Shown here: one piece after another, positions 8,719-18,142 of the stretch | Layout: every line of letters starts with the position of its first letter | Numbering within the stretch: the first letter of the stretch is position 1 | Notes under the pieces: generated by a model | What the model saw: the letters and a program-made list of their open reading frames with translations, nothing else | Told to the model about the DNA's origin: nothing | Databases searched by the model: none | From: Croceivirga sp. | Lineage (GTDB): Bacteria > Bacteroidota > Bacteroidia > Flavobacteriales > Flavobacteriaceae | Assembly: GCA_028284285.1 (NCBI GenBank) | Contig: JANQSA010000018.1 | Span: forward strand, 1-64,000 | DNA length: 64,000 bases | Direction: 5' to 3' | Made by a program: the position numbers and the translations under genes

Positions 8719-9972
8719 TCAATCAATTTTACGCTTGATAAACCAAAAATCCCTTAAACTTAGATTGACGTTAAGGGTATGTATGCTTTCCTCCACCAAT
8801 ATCCCGGTGATGTCCCCACGTCGTTGAAAACCGTATGAAATGTTCAAATGTGATAACGACCGATTACCTAAAGGTATTCCCAACCCTCCGGTAATGGAAT
8901 AGGATGCCACGGGATTATCATTTACCTTCAGATATCCCGTATTATAATTGAATCCGGCCCTGTATATAATTCGCCTGGAGTATTTGTAGCTTTTGGCATC
9001 CGCTACATATTGAAGCCCGATAACGTATTGTTGCTCGTCTACAAAAACCCCTACATTGTCTCGCTGCTCTGTTTCGTTCCAAAGCTTTAAAACATAATCC
9101 AACGAGAGACCCATGCCTTCTATGGGTTTAAACAAAACACCGGTATTCAGTTGTGTTGGTAGCTGAAAAGACGCTATTTTCTCGTCCACTTCGTTTTCTA
9201 CGGTTGAAGGAATAAAATCCAGATTTTTCTGAACTGTTCTATCCCTTCTTGCCGACAGATAAGTGGTAAGGTCAACCCCCCATCCAAAGGTAAGCTTGGG
9301 GGAAACATCGTACTGTATCCCTATTCCAAACCGGATACCACGATAATAGTTTTCCTCCAGTACGTTTAATGTACTTTCATTTATAAAAGTACGGCTTGCA
9401 TCGGTAATCTCACGTTCTTCTATCACTCCAAAAAGGTAAGAGGCATATATTCCAGCCCTAAAATTGTCCACAATGCTCCTGCCATAGGAAAGTCGTAGAT
9501 CATTTAAACCGCCGGAGCCAAAAACATTACTGGTGAAACTATCAAAAGAGCCCTCTATATTGCTTTCTACTCCTATTAAAGAATATCCTACATCACTATA
9601 AGGGCTAACAGACAACCCAAAAGCGCTTTTAGGTCCCAGACTTGAGGCTAGTGCAATATTTGAAAAGCTGCTCGCAATGCGATTTTCTGAGGCGCTTCTG
9701 TTTTGTATAGCGCTTATTTCTGCTAAGAAACCAAAATCAAACAAGAAGTTTTGCTCTCCCATTTTTCCGTAAGAAGCAGGGTTAAGGTTATTAATAAAGG
9801 AATTCCCTCCTACAGCGTATCCGCCATTACCTATAGCATTGTTTATTCCGATGTTTGAGTTGCTGGATACCCCAAGCCCAAAAAGGGAGTAAGGTGAGCC
9901 TGTTAGATTATTAGTTTGGCTTAGCGCCTTTCCAACAAGTAACAAAGCAAACAGCCAAATTGGCTTATTCAT
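8719..9972 (-). CDS. Outer membrane beta-barrel protein (FadL/OMPP1-like)
   Basis: 417 residues from the ATG at 9972, which yields a clean signal peptide (MNKPIWLFALLLVGKALSQ). ATGs at 9975 and 9984 are alternatives. The mature part begins GSPYSLFGLG, continues with NNLNPASYG, and is built of glycine/aromatic strands throughout, as in FadL/TodX-like barrels of Bacteroidetes. The NPAS motif is typical of that group. It is downstream of and overlaps the DUF4270 lipoprotein gene by 8-20 bp depending on start, so the two are one operon. No specific ligand can be named. Confidence 0.7.
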   Translation of the reverse strand: MNKPIWLFALLLVGKALSQTNNLTGSPYSLFGLGVSSNSNIGINNAIGNGGYAVGGNSFINNLNPASYGKMGEQNFLFDFGFLAEISAIQNRSASENRIASSFSNIALASSLGPKSAFGLSVSPYSDVGYSLIGVESNIEGSFDSFTSNVFGSGGLNDLRLSYGRSIVDNFRAGIYASYLFGVIEEREITDASRTFINESTLNVLEENYYRGIRFGIGIQYDVSPKLTFGWGVDLTTYLSARRDRTVQKNLDFIPSTVENEVDEKIASFQLPTQLNTGVLFKPIEGMGLSLDYVLKLWNETEQRDNVGVFVDEQQYVIGLQYVADAKSYKYSRRIIYRAGFNYNTGYLKVNDNPVASYSITGGLGIPLGNRSLSHLNISYGFQRRGDITGILVEESIHTLNVNLSLRDFWFIKRKID

Positions 9973-11299
9973 CATAAATGGCATACGTTATAATGATTCT
10001 CGCCCTGAAATCCGAATTGCCTTCCCCTTGTAAAACCACTCTATTGACTGTTTCATTAAAATTTTCGTTAAAAAGCACTAAGGCATCCTCCGTTTCAGGT
10101 TGTTCAGTTAGTTTTTCATCTAAAAAGATCCCTACCGGAACTTCATAAAGAACGGTTCCGAATTCCTCATCCTCCCCAATAAGCACCCCCCGAACAAGCC
10201 CTGCTCCCGCTACAAGCTCTCTTGATATCACATTGTTGACGTCTATTACCGAGATATTAAGTGAATCCCTGAGCGGTGTTTCATTGGTTACACTAGCGCT
10301 TAACGGCTTAATCTGGAGCAGTGCACTCAGAATTGTCCCGGTTCCCGGGATATCGTACAGGGATTTAATGTTAGGGAAAGTAACCTTGGTGGCAAATCCC
10401 GTCCCCGATTGAATATAGGAAAGGTCATTGGCGTCTTCGGACTTTAATTCCACTTCCTGTTCAATCAACCCTCCTAAGACCGTGTCTTGTGCTTCCGCCT
10501 GTACATTATGGAAGGCAACCGGAGCACTGGTGGATGGGTTGATGACCAAATCCAATACCTCTTCTTCATCCTCCAATGCCCCGGGAACAGAGTAAAAAAA
10601 ACGTAAATAAGTGCTTTCCTGATTTCTGGAAAATCCAATTATGCTCCCATTATCATTTTCATTAGGCAATAGTGCCAAACCCGGTAGGTTATCCCTTAAA
10701 TCTTCGTTATCGTTAATTTCATTCTCCTGAATTTTAGCGAAAAGTTCTAATCCAAATTCGAAGGGAATAGAAATATGCAGGGAATCCTCATCGAACGGCT
10801 CCGGGAAAAACGTTTTGGAAGTTATTGGAATACTATCAAACTCCAATGTACTGGTGTTATAAAAAATATCCTCTTCAGGAATCACTTCTTCCAACAGCGA
10901 GTGGACATTAATTTGAAGGGTTGTGGTGGTATCCTGATAAAAATAGTCATCATATCCAAGGATAAGTGCTACACTGTCTAATTCCGCATCCGTGGGAATG
11001 TCATATGGCTGAATATTGTTTTCGGTTACCACGGCAATCAGTTCCAGGTAAGCACTGGCTTGTACCTTCCCAAAATAGGTGTCTTCAAATCTGCCAAAAA
11101 GTAGTCTGTCACTTGCTGAGGTGTTGATACTATCAAACTTGAAGGTGCTTAACTCCAGATCCAGGGTATCCAATACAATTAAACGCACATTCGAATCCAC
11201 AAAATCCTGACCCACCTCGAGTGTAGGAATCTCCCCGGATTGCAGAGAACACGCCAAAACTGATATGAAGATCAGAACACTTAATATACGTCTCACCAT
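9965..11299 (-). CDS. DUF4270 family lipoprotein
   Basis: 444 residues with a lipoprotein signal (MVRRILSVLIFISVLAC, Cys 17). The sequence after the signal (EVGQDFVDSNVRLIVLDTL, then SDRLLFGRFEDTYFGKVQA) has the hallmark start of DUF4270, a Bacteroidetes-restricted lipoprotein family of unknown function. These proteins consist of beta-rich repeats with the phrases LLFGRFED and LALILGYD-like strands. It overlaps the downstream OMP gene. It is divergent from the DUF6268/Kelch/DUF4907/LytSR set, with about 208 bp between starts. Family call is good; function is unknown. Confidence 0.82.
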   Translation of the reverse strand: MVRRILSVLIFISVLACSLQSGEIPTLEVGQDFVDSNVRLIVLDTLDLELSTFKFDSINTSASDRLLFGRFEDTYFGKVQASAYLELIAVVTENNIQPYDIPTDAELDSVALILGYDDYFYQDTTTTLQINVHSLLEEVIPEEDIFYNTSTLEFDSIPITSKTFFPEPFDEDSLHISIPFEFGLELFAKIQENEINDNEDLRDNLPGLALLPNENDNGSIIGFSRNQESTYLRFFYSVPGALEDEEEVLDLVINPSTSAPVAFHNVQAEAQDTVLGGLIEQEVELKSEDANDLSYIQSGTGFATKVTFPNIKSLYDIPGTGTILSALLQIKPLSASVTNETPLRDSLNISVIDVNNVISRELVAGAGLVRGVLIGEDEEFGTVLYEVPVGIFLDEKLTEQPETEDALVLFNENFNETVNRVVLQGEGNSDFRARIIITYAIYDE

Positions 11300-11507
11300 G
11301 GAATTTTACCTGCTAAATAAAAGCCCCTTCAAAGGCTTCAGAAGTATTTTATACCAGTAGTGGTATTGTCTCTACCAAAGGCTAACATTTGTCGGTTCAG
11401 CAGCCAGTAGGTAGAATTTGTCGATCCATAGGAAAAACTAAAGAGTTGGTATATTTTTTTTATCCCAGCTTGTATGGACCTGTAGCTTTGGTCAAAATCT
11501 CAGGTTT

Positions 11508-12407
11508 TTGAAACAACTGATTGTGATGTTAACGCTGACAACCCCTTTTTTAAAAACTCCAGCACAAAGACTGGAGCAAGCTGATAACATGGCGTTTAGT
11601 TATGCCGCTGTTCCCAGCCTGGGAAAACATCAATTAGAGACCTTCTCATTTTCCTTCAATAGTACACCGAACCTTGGATTTGCCAACATGGCCGTAGGGA
11701 TTGACTATCAAAACACAGATTACCTTTATTTTGATGTATCCGGAATTACCCGATTAGAGAGTTTTGAAAAACTTCACTTACTATCCACCCATATCGGGAT
11801 TTCCAAACCATTAAAGAACGAATGGAAATTGCAGGCATACGCAACACCTGTAATTTCATCAAACTTATCAAATGGATTAACTCAGGAAGATATAATTCTT
11901 GGGTATGGGTTTCAAATAGTCAAACGCTGGAAGCGTAACGATTCTTTCACAGAACTGGGGATAGGATTTGAATACGGTACAACCGTATTGGGGTCTCCCA
12001 GCCTGTTTCCTGTGGTAACCTATCAAAAAAAACTGAGTGAACATCTTTCCTTCCTTTTAGGTTATCCGCAAAGCGGTGTTACCTATACGGCTTCCTCCAG
12101 GCATACAATACGCCTGAGCGGATCTTTACAGGGATTTTACTATAACAATTCCGATGCGGTAGTGTTCAATAACAGTGCGCCAATAACCAATACAAAATTG
12201 GTTTTTAGCGGTTTGGATTTTGGGCTGGCTCATTTGTATAGAATTCAACCAAGAATAACCACTACAGTAAAGATTGGTTATTTAACCTCCAATAATTTGG
12301 AGATAGAAACAGCAGATGGCACATCGCTGTATGATTTTTCCCCCAACGACTCAATTTATTTTTCAATGGGAATTATGTATAATTTAAAGATGGATTTTGA
12401 TGAATGA
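11508..12407 (+). CDS. DUF6268-like outer membrane beta-barrel protein
   Basis: 299 residues. The start is probably the TTG at 11508 because it gives a complete signal peptide (MKQLIVMLTLTTPFLKTPAQ). The first in-frame ATG is at 11526 and would shorten the signal to about 14 residues. The mature protein is strand-rich with repeated patterns such as FSFSFNSTPNLGF, LGYGFQIVKRW and FSMGIMYNLKMDF ending near the C-terminus, as expected of a small outer membrane barrel; it fits the DUF6268 family. It overlaps the Kelch lipoprotein gene by 8 bp and heads a five-gene run ending in LytS/LytR. Role unknown. Confidence 0.65.
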   Translation: MKQLIVMLTLTTPFLKTPAQRLEQADNMAFSYAAVPSLGKHQLETFSFSFNSTPNLGFANMAVGIDYQNTDYLYFDVSGITRLESFEKLHLLSTHIGISKPLKNEWKLQAYATPVISSNLSNGLTQEDIILGYGFQIVKRWKRNDSFTELGIGFEYGTTVLGSPSLFPVVTYQKKLSEHLSFLLGYPQSGVTYTASSRHTIRLSGSLQGFYYNNSDAVVFNNSAPITNTKLVFSGLDFGLAHLYRIQPRITTTVKIGYLTSNNLEIETADGTSLYDFSPNDSIYFSMGIMYNLKMDFDE

Positions 12408-13416
12408 AAAAAATGATATTTCCTTAAGTAAAGGATTTTTATCCTTTGTTGCTCTGGTAATGATTTTGATGCTATGCTACGCTTGTTCTAACGATGACGG
12501 CGACGATGACAATATAGGTAACTGGGTAGATCGGTCAGTTTTTAATGGCACTCCCAGAAGTGGCCCCTTTGCTTTTACCGTTGGGAATATGGGCTATATG
12601 GGAACAGGTTTTGACGGAGATGACCGACTTTCTGATGTATGGGTCTATGATATGGAAGGTAATTTTTGGGCGCAATTGGCGGACTTTCCGGGAACACCCA
12701 GGAGTTCGGCGGTTGCCTTTACCATTAATAATAATGGATATGTGGGCTTAGGATACGACGGAGATGATGAATTAGGAGATTTTTACCGCTATAATATAAC
12801 CACAAACACCTGGGATAGTATTTCCCCATTTGGAGGTTCTGCAAGAAGAGGGGCTGTGGCTTTTAATTCCGCAACATTGGGCTATGTAGGAACAGGGTTT
12901 GATGGGGATAATGACAAAAAAGATTTTTGGCGGTACGAACCGGATAGTGATACGTGGCTTGAATTAGTGGGTTTTGGTGGAAATAAAAGAAGGGATGCGG
13001 CAACATTTACCATTGAAAATAATGTATATCTGGGTACAGGAGTGTCCAATGGATTGAACCAGACTGATTTTTGGGTTTTTGACCTGGAAACGGAACAATG
13101 GAGATCGCTATTGGATTTGGATGACGATGACGATTATTTTATCCTTCGTAACAATGGGGTTGGGTTTAGTATTGGTAACAGAGGTTACTTTGCCACAGGC
13201 GATTCCGGTTTTGGAGCATCCGTAGATGTTTGGGAATACAACCCTTCTACGGATCTGTGGGAAGAAAAAACCGAATACGAAGGAACTACAAGGCAAGGTG
13301 CAATTGCCTTTTACAACGGTACTCGTGCCTTTTTGGCCCTGGGGAGGAGTGGAAATCTTTATCTTGATGATAACAGGGAGTTCTTTCCGAACGAAGAAGA
13401 AGATGAGGACGATTAA
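12400..13416 (+). CDS. Kelch-type beta-propeller lipoprotein
   Basis: 338 residues from the ATG at 12400. A hydrophobic segment ends in CYACSNDDG (lipobox Cys at about residue 29), followed by an acidic tether, giving a surface lipoprotein. About six Kelch repeats follow, each of the pattern G-x-R-x-x-A-x-A-F-t/s-I/V-x-x-x-G-Y-x-G-T/L-G followed by DD.L.DFWxYd...W, for example SSAVAFTINNNGYVGLGYDG and RGAVAFNSATLGYVGTGFDG. The C-terminus is very acidic (EEEDEDD). It overlaps the DUF6268 gene by 8 bp. Kelch propellers mediate binding; no enzyme motif is visible. It probably works with the OMP and DUF4907 neighbours at the cell surface. Confidence 0.85.
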   Translation: MNEKNDISLSKGFLSFVALVMILMLCYACSNDDGDDDNIGNWVDRSVFNGTPRSGPFAFTVGNMGYMGTGFDGDDRLSDVWVYDMEGNFWAQLADFPGTPRSSAVAFTINNNGYVGLGYDGDDELGDFYRYNITTNTWDSISPFGGSARRGAVAFNSATLGYVGTGFDGDNDKKDFWRYEPDSDTWLELVGFGGNKRRDAATFTIENNVYLGTGVSNGLNQTDFWVFDLETEQWRSLLDLDDDDDYFILRNNGVGFSIGNRGYFATGDSGFGASVDVWEYNPSTDLWEEKTEYEGTTRQGAIAFYNGTRAFLALGRSGNLYLDDNREFFPNEEEDEDD

Positions 13417-13505
13417 GATAATCCTAACGAAATGTTGAATTTGTTCAGTTATTTTTTAAGCGGTCAAACCAGTTTCATCTTGAGGAGCTGGTTTTGATTT
13501 TCAAC

Positions 13506-13859
13506 ATGAGGGCAAAAGCATCACTTTCGTTGATTATTTTAGCTACGGTTAGTGGCGGTATCCTTATTTTGCTGGGGCTTAGCATGAAAGAAGGTTCTTC
13601 AAAGAAGAGTGATCCTTCCGACGTCTATAGGTTGGAGATTAAAAAAAATGAAGAAAACGGGTATTGGTGGTATGAGATATATCAATACAATACTCTGATG
13701 ATCAAACAGGAATTTGTTCCGGGAATGTCCCGGAAAACACCTTTTACAAAAAAAGAGCAGGCAAAAATAATAGGAGAGTTGGTGGTTACCCGCCTAAACA
13801 ACAATGAACCCCCGATAGTTACCCAAAGGGACTTGGAAAAGCACCTGGGTAAAAAATAG
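13506..13859 (+). CDS. DUF4907 family protein
   Basis: 117 residues from the ATG at 13506. A TTG at 13494 is possible but adds only four residues. It has one N-terminal hydrophobic segment (SLIILATVSGGILILLGL), then a soluble domain with YWWYEIYQYNTLMIKQEFVPG and a C-terminal helix (VTQRDLEKHLG). The pattern of tryptophan-tyrosine strand, I-x-Q-x-x-I/V-P and PF..KxxAxxIGELVVxRL matches DUF4907, a small Bacteroidetes family of unknown function. It lies between the Kelch lipoprotein and the LytS gene, 12 bp before the latter. Confidence 0.75.
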   Translation: MRAKASLSLIILATVSGGILILLGLSMKEGSSKKSDPSDVYRLEIKKNEENGYWWYEIYQYNTLMIKQEFVPGMSRKTPFTKKEQAKIIGELVVTRLNNNEPPIVTQRDLEKHLGKK

Positions 13860-13871
13860 ATCGAACATATT

Positions 13872-14900
13872 TTGGAAAGAAGAAAGCTAGTACGAGAAAC
13901 TTGGATACATATTATTGTTTGGATATGCTTAATACTTTTTCCAACCGCGCTTACCATAAACCAATTTGGCAGTTTCCAAACAGGATTCTTACCCAGATTA
14001 TTGTTGAATCCCGCCCTGGTTTATATTAATTATCTTCTTCTTGTCCCTAAATTTTTGTTGAAAAGAAAGATTTTGCAATACATAGTGATCTCAATAGTCG
14101 TACTGGGACTCTTCAACTTTGTAATTAATACGGCATTTCTACCGGTTCCGCTTCGCAGACTTCAGGACTTCGCGGCCCTGGAACAAGTAAAAGCCTTTAA
14201 ATACGCCCCTTACGCCATGACATTTATTGTTTCGCTGTCATTTTTCCTGCTAGGAGGGGTATTGGCGCTTACAAAAGACTTTTACCGCCGGGATAGAATA
14301 ACACAAGCAATTAGGGCCCAACGCAATGAAACGGAACTCCAGTTTCTGAGAGCACAATTGAATCCGCATTTTCTTTTTAATTCTCTGAATAGTATTTACT
14401 CTATGGTCAGAAATAAATCTAATGAAGCCCCCGAAGCCATCATCGCATTGTCAGAATTAATGCGATATATGTTATACGAGGCTAAAGAAGATTTGGTGCC
14501 GATAACTAAAGAGATTGATTATATTAAAAATTATGTTGAACTTCAATTGTTCCGCCTGTCAGACACTGAAAATGTTAAACTCAGGGTCTCCGGAGAGTAT
14601 GAGGATAAAAAGATCCCTCCCCTTTTGTTAATACCATTTGTGGAGAACGCCTTTAAGTATGGCACGGACTTCAAGGGGAAAACCGAGGTTTCCATAACGT
14701 TGCAAATTCTTAGCAACAGTTTGTTTTTTGAGGTGGTCAACAAAATAAACACCTACCGTAAGGACAAAATAAACTCGGGTATTGGCCTGGAAAACATAAA
14801 AACGCGATTGGCACTGTTATATCCTAACACTCATGTTCTTAGAATTGACAAAAAGGATAAGAGATTTGTAGTACACCTGGAATTAAATCTTAACGAATGA
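13872..14900 (+). CDS. LytS-type sensor histidine kinase
   Basis: 342 residues. The start is a TTG at 13872; I see no nearby in-frame ATG before the first membrane helix. Four transmembrane helices occupy about residues 12-30, 42-60, 68-88 and 113-133. The His_kinase domain follows with QLNPHFLFNSLNSI (H166), and the ATPase region with PPLLLIPFVENAFKYG and GIGLENIKTRL. There is no separate sensor domain, so sensing would involve the membrane part or a partner such as the upstream envelope proteins. It overlaps the LytTR regulator by 4 bp (ATGA), so the two are a two-component pair. Confidence 0.93.
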   Translation: MERRKLVRETWIHIIVWICLILFPTALTINQFGSFQTGFLPRLLLNPALVYINYLLLVPKFLLKRKILQYIVISIVVLGLFNFVINTAFLPVPLRRLQDFAALEQVKAFKYAPYAMTFIVSLSFFLLGGVLALTKDFYRRDRITQAIRAQRNETELQFLRAQLNPHFLFNSLNSIYSMVRNKSNEAPEAIIALSELMRYMLYEAKEDLVPITKEIDYIKNYVELQLFRLSDTENVKLRVSGEYEDKKIPPLLLIPFVENAFKYGTDFKGKTEVSITLQILSNSLFFEVVNKINTYRKDKINSGIGLENIKTRLALLYPNTHVLRIDKKDKRFVVHLELNLNE

Positions 14901-15622
14901 AATGTGTAATAATTGATGACGAACCGTTGGCGCTGGGCATCATTAAATCCTACTGCGATGATATGGGTGGAATGCATGTACTAGGTGCATTTAACAATCC
15001 CTTGGAAGCAATTGATATTATCCAGAAGCAGGATGTGGATCTCATCTTCTTGGATATTGAAATGCCGCAGATTACCGGATTAGATTTCATAAACGCTATC
15101 GATAAAAAGCCGCTTTTTATTTTAACTACAGCTTATCCACAATACGCTATTGAAGGATTTGAATTAAATGCTGTGGACTATTTGGTGAAGCCCATTCCTT
15201 TTCCAAGGTTTATCAAGGCGGTTAACAGAGCCAAAGAACTGATCAAGTTAAAACAAAGCGCTAAAAGCCATGAAAATGTTTCGTCTGCTGCCGGAACGGT
15301 GGTTAGCGAACACGAATTTATCTTTGTCAAGGCTGATTATGGTAATGTAAAAATCAGGTTAGAGGATATCATTTACATCCAGGGACTTAAAGATTATCTT
15401 AAAATTTATGTTTCCGATAAAAAACCAATACTTACCTTAATGAACTTCAGGGATATACAGGCCAAACTGGCAAGCGACTATTTTTTTAGGGTACATCGCT
15501 CTTTTATTGTGAATATTCATAGAATTGAATCCATACAACGCAGTAAAATAATAATTAATGCGATGCGGATCCCTATTGGCGAAAGCTATAAAGAAAGCTT
15601 TATGAAAAGAGTAGGACTATAG
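14897..15622 (+). CDS. LytTR-family response regulator
   Basis: 241 residues. The receiver domain spans residues 1-120 with the acidic pair D7-D8, the phosphoacceptor D53 in LIFLDIEMP, T at about 78 and K in YLVKPIPFPRF. The LytTR DNA-binding domain spans about 140-241 (FIFVKADYGNVKIRLEDIIYI, then FFRVHRSFIVNIHRI). It overlaps the kinase gene by 4 bp and ends the cluster. By family it binds direct repeats at promoters. The natural targets would be the divergent DUF4270 and DUF6268 promoters between 11300 and 11507, but I cannot point to a site with confidence. Confidence 0.95.
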   Translation: MKCVIIDDEPLALGIIKSYCDDMGGMHVLGAFNNPLEAIDIIQKQDVDLIFLDIEMPQITGLDFINAIDKKPLFILTTAYPQYAIEGFELNAVDYLVKPIPFPRFIKAVNRAKELIKLKQSAKSHENVSSAAGTVVSEHEFIFVKADYGNVKIRLEDIIYIQGLKDYLKIYVSDKKPILTLMNFRDIQAKLASDYFFRVHRSFIVNIHRIESIQRSKIIINAMRIPIGESYKESFMKRVGL

Positions 15623-15659
15623 CCTAAGGCATCTACCTGGTAGTAGGGTATTGCGCCAG

Positions 15660-18032
15660 CTAAGCCTTTAACGCCTCCATAAGATCATCATAAGTATAGG
15701 TCTTCTCGGAAGTTTCATCCGTTTTGTATAAAATCTCCGCGCGTATTGCTTTTAATCCCGTTACCCCTTGTAAACCCTCCAGTTCTACAATCTCAATATT
15801 GTTGGTAAAGTAGCCTTTGTGTTTAAGGAAATGCACATAACGCAGATACTCCCGCTCATCTTTTTTCTGGGAATACACTATGGAGAGTTTGCCTTTTTGG
15901 GTGAGTCTTTCCCGGGTTCCTTTGATAAGTGATTTATCAATACGCTTTTTGATGATCTCGTACCGGGCGTTATACGTACCATCTACATCAAACCGTTTTT
16001 CATCCATTCGAAACCGTATAGCCAAAGGTGTACTGTACACTAACAAAAGGGAAGCCACATCCAAGGGTACGGGCAGTTTAGGTTTTAGAACATAATGCCT
16101 GTTTTCCATTTCGACCATCACTTGCAACTGCCATAACCTAAGATTGTTCAGGTAGAGTTCGTCAAAAGTACGGTGGTTTGCAATGGAACTTCCAATATAG
16201 AGATTGTGTTCCACCCCATCGGTTTTATAGCGTTCAAAGTAGTGTGGAAACATTTCCTGGGCTTCCAGTTGTCGCTGGTCCAATAAAGCTGCCAACTGCA
16301 TATTGATCTCCCGCACGCTTTCATCGTAATTCCGTCGATGGTCGTAATATGATTCGGTATTCTCATCTATTTGGGACTCGTATTTTTCGATCAACCTTCG
16401 GATAGCGGCATCTTCACGTTTCAGATGATGAAAAGCCGGTGTAATTTCCTCCTGAACAAAATCAAAGACGGACTGCTCCGTGTTGGTATACAAGACCTCT
16501 GTCACCTCTTCCAGATGCGTATTCACCCTGAACATAAGCTCTTCGTATATCGGAAGTTTCAAGGTATCCAGCGCCTGCTGCAAAATATCCCGGATCTCAG
16601 AGAGTTGTATCATCAGATCCCGCTGGATAGCCAGGTTTCTCTCTCTGGAAGATTCTTTAATATCAATCTGGCCGTACAAAGGATGTACTTCCTTAAAAAC
16701 AATTTCTTGAAAAGCAGGTTGTTTTCCTTGCAATTCCTCTGCCATAAAGCGCTTGGCTTCCTCTTGAAATTTCCAGTATACCGAAGAATGTACGGTAGTG
16801 CATTCGTGCTGTATGATGGCATCAATAAGGTTGTGCTCTTCCTCAATAGATCTCAGCACGGCAGAAACGATAAATGGCATTACATCCACCAGTTTTGTGG
16901 CATTTACACTATTCAATTCATTTACCTTATCTGAAACCAATTCCAGGACTCCTAATAAATTGCCGTCATCCGCAATTGGAGCCAGGATAGCGCTTTTTAT
17001 CCCTTGCTCGTGCAAACTTTTGTAGGGTTGTTGGCCTCCGGATTTTTCAAAGTATTTCTCTACATTACTAACTGCTACAAAATCACTCTCATCCAATAGC
17101 CTGCTATACGAATGATCACACAACATGGCATCACAGGACTCCCCCTCTTTTCCCTGTAAGATATAGCTTTCAATTCCCTTTCCATGAATCTTAAGAAACC
17201 TGTTGGTACTGGGATCGTAACCTGCAAAACCCACATTAATGGTATTAAGGCCAAAAAGGGATCGGAATGTTTCCTGGAAATTATCCATAAAACTATCACT
17301 GGTCCGCTTATTTCCACCAATCAATGCAGATTTGATCTCAGAGATAGAGTGTTCAGCTGTAACATCAAACATATTGGAAATAACAAAGCCTTTGGCAATA
17401 AAGCTGTTAGGTGGTATTTTGTCTTTCCAAAGCTCTACATCATCAAAGTTTTCCAATAACTCATCAATGTCATTCTGGGTCAATTCCTTTGCTTTTTCCG
17501 TAGGATCGATCTCCATAAAATCAGCATTATATAAAATGCGATAATGCCGCATTACTCCATTTGCATCCGGAATATCATAAAACAATGGCCGCTTGAAATC
17601 CATCTTGTAACCGTAGTAAAAGTTCAGGATTACGGTACACTGCAAAATATATTGTAACCTGTCCGGCAAATTCCGTATCTCCAGTTGAAAATCTTCCCCG
17701 GCATTTTCTAAAATCTTTTTGAACCGTTCCGAGGAGTTAAAAACGAGATTGGCAAAAGGTATGGAAGCCGCTTTGATCTCGTTCTGGGTTAATACAGCGG
17801 AAAAGGTATCCATCAAAATAGTGTGGATAACATCTTTTCGTTTCTCAACGATGGACAGGTCATCAAATCCCTCCCGAAGTTCAGGGTAAGGTGCTTGTAT
17901 CTCCAGAATATGTTTCGCGCGTTGCCGTAGTTGCTCGTTATCGCTCTCCAACATGGCATCGTATTGTTCCAGCAGCTTATTAAAACTTACCAACTGGATT
18001 AATGGCGCTTCTCCATTGTAGTGCTGTTCCAT
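15660..18032 (-). CDS. Large GAF-domain protein of unknown function
   Basis: 790 residues, no signal peptide or membrane helix, so cytoplasmic. Residues about 235-395 fit a GAF domain: FRSLFGLNTINVGFAGYDPS, then VAVSNVEKYFEK and IKSAILAPIADDGNLLGVLEL. The flanking regions are helical. The last 200 residues contain an RYKTDGVEHNLYIGSSI stretch and a basic helix. I recognise no kinase, cyclase, EAL/GGDEF or DNA-binding output domain. This looks like the GAF-containing protein family common in Flavobacteria. It is convergent with the LytSR operon (37 bp between ends) and divergent from the metallophosphoesterase gene at 18143. Function is unknown. Confidence 0.75.
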   Translation of the reverse strand: MEQHYNGEAPLIQLVSFNKLLEQYDAMLESDNEQLRQRAKHILEIQAPYPELREGFDDLSIVEKRKDVIHTILMDTFSAVLTQNEIKAASIPFANLVFNSSERFKKILENAGEDFQLEIRNLPDRLQYILQCTVILNFYYGYKMDFKRPLFYDIPDANGVMRHYRILYNADFMEIDPTEKAKELTQNDIDELLENFDDVELWKDKIPPNSFIAKGFVISNMFDVTAEHSISEIKSALIGGNKRTSDSFMDNFQETFRSLFGLNTINVGFAGYDPSTNRFLKIHGKGIESYILQGKEGESCDAMLCDHSYSRLLDESDFVAVSNVEKYFEKSGGQQPYKSLHEQGIKSAILAPIADDGNLLGVLELVSDKVNELNSVNATKLVDVMPFIVSAVLRSIEEEHNLIDAIIQHECTTVHSSVYWKFQEEAKRFMAEELQGKQPAFQEIVFKEVHPLYGQIDIKESSRERNLAIQRDLMIQLSEIRDILQQALDTLKLPIYEELMFRVNTHLEEVTEVLYTNTEQSVFDFVQEEITPAFHHLKREDAAIRRLIEKYESQIDENTESYYDHRRNYDESVREINMQLAALLDQRQLEAQEMFPHYFERYKTDGVEHNLYIGSSIANHRTFDELYLNNLRLWQLQVMVEMENRHYVLKPKLPVPLDVASLLLVYSTPLAIRFRMDEKRFDVDGTYNARYEIIKKRIDKSLIKGTRERLTQKGKLSIVYSQKKDEREYLRYVHFLKHKGYFTNNIEIVELEGLQGVTGLKAIRAEILYKTDETSEKTYTYDDLMEALKA

Positions 18033-18142
18033 ACCTGTATTGGTCTTGGTTTAACGGATAAAATTACAAAAAACGGCGGTACACTATTGTTAACGGTTTC
18101 TTTATGGAGTATTGGACATTTTTTGGATATTTAAACAAATAA

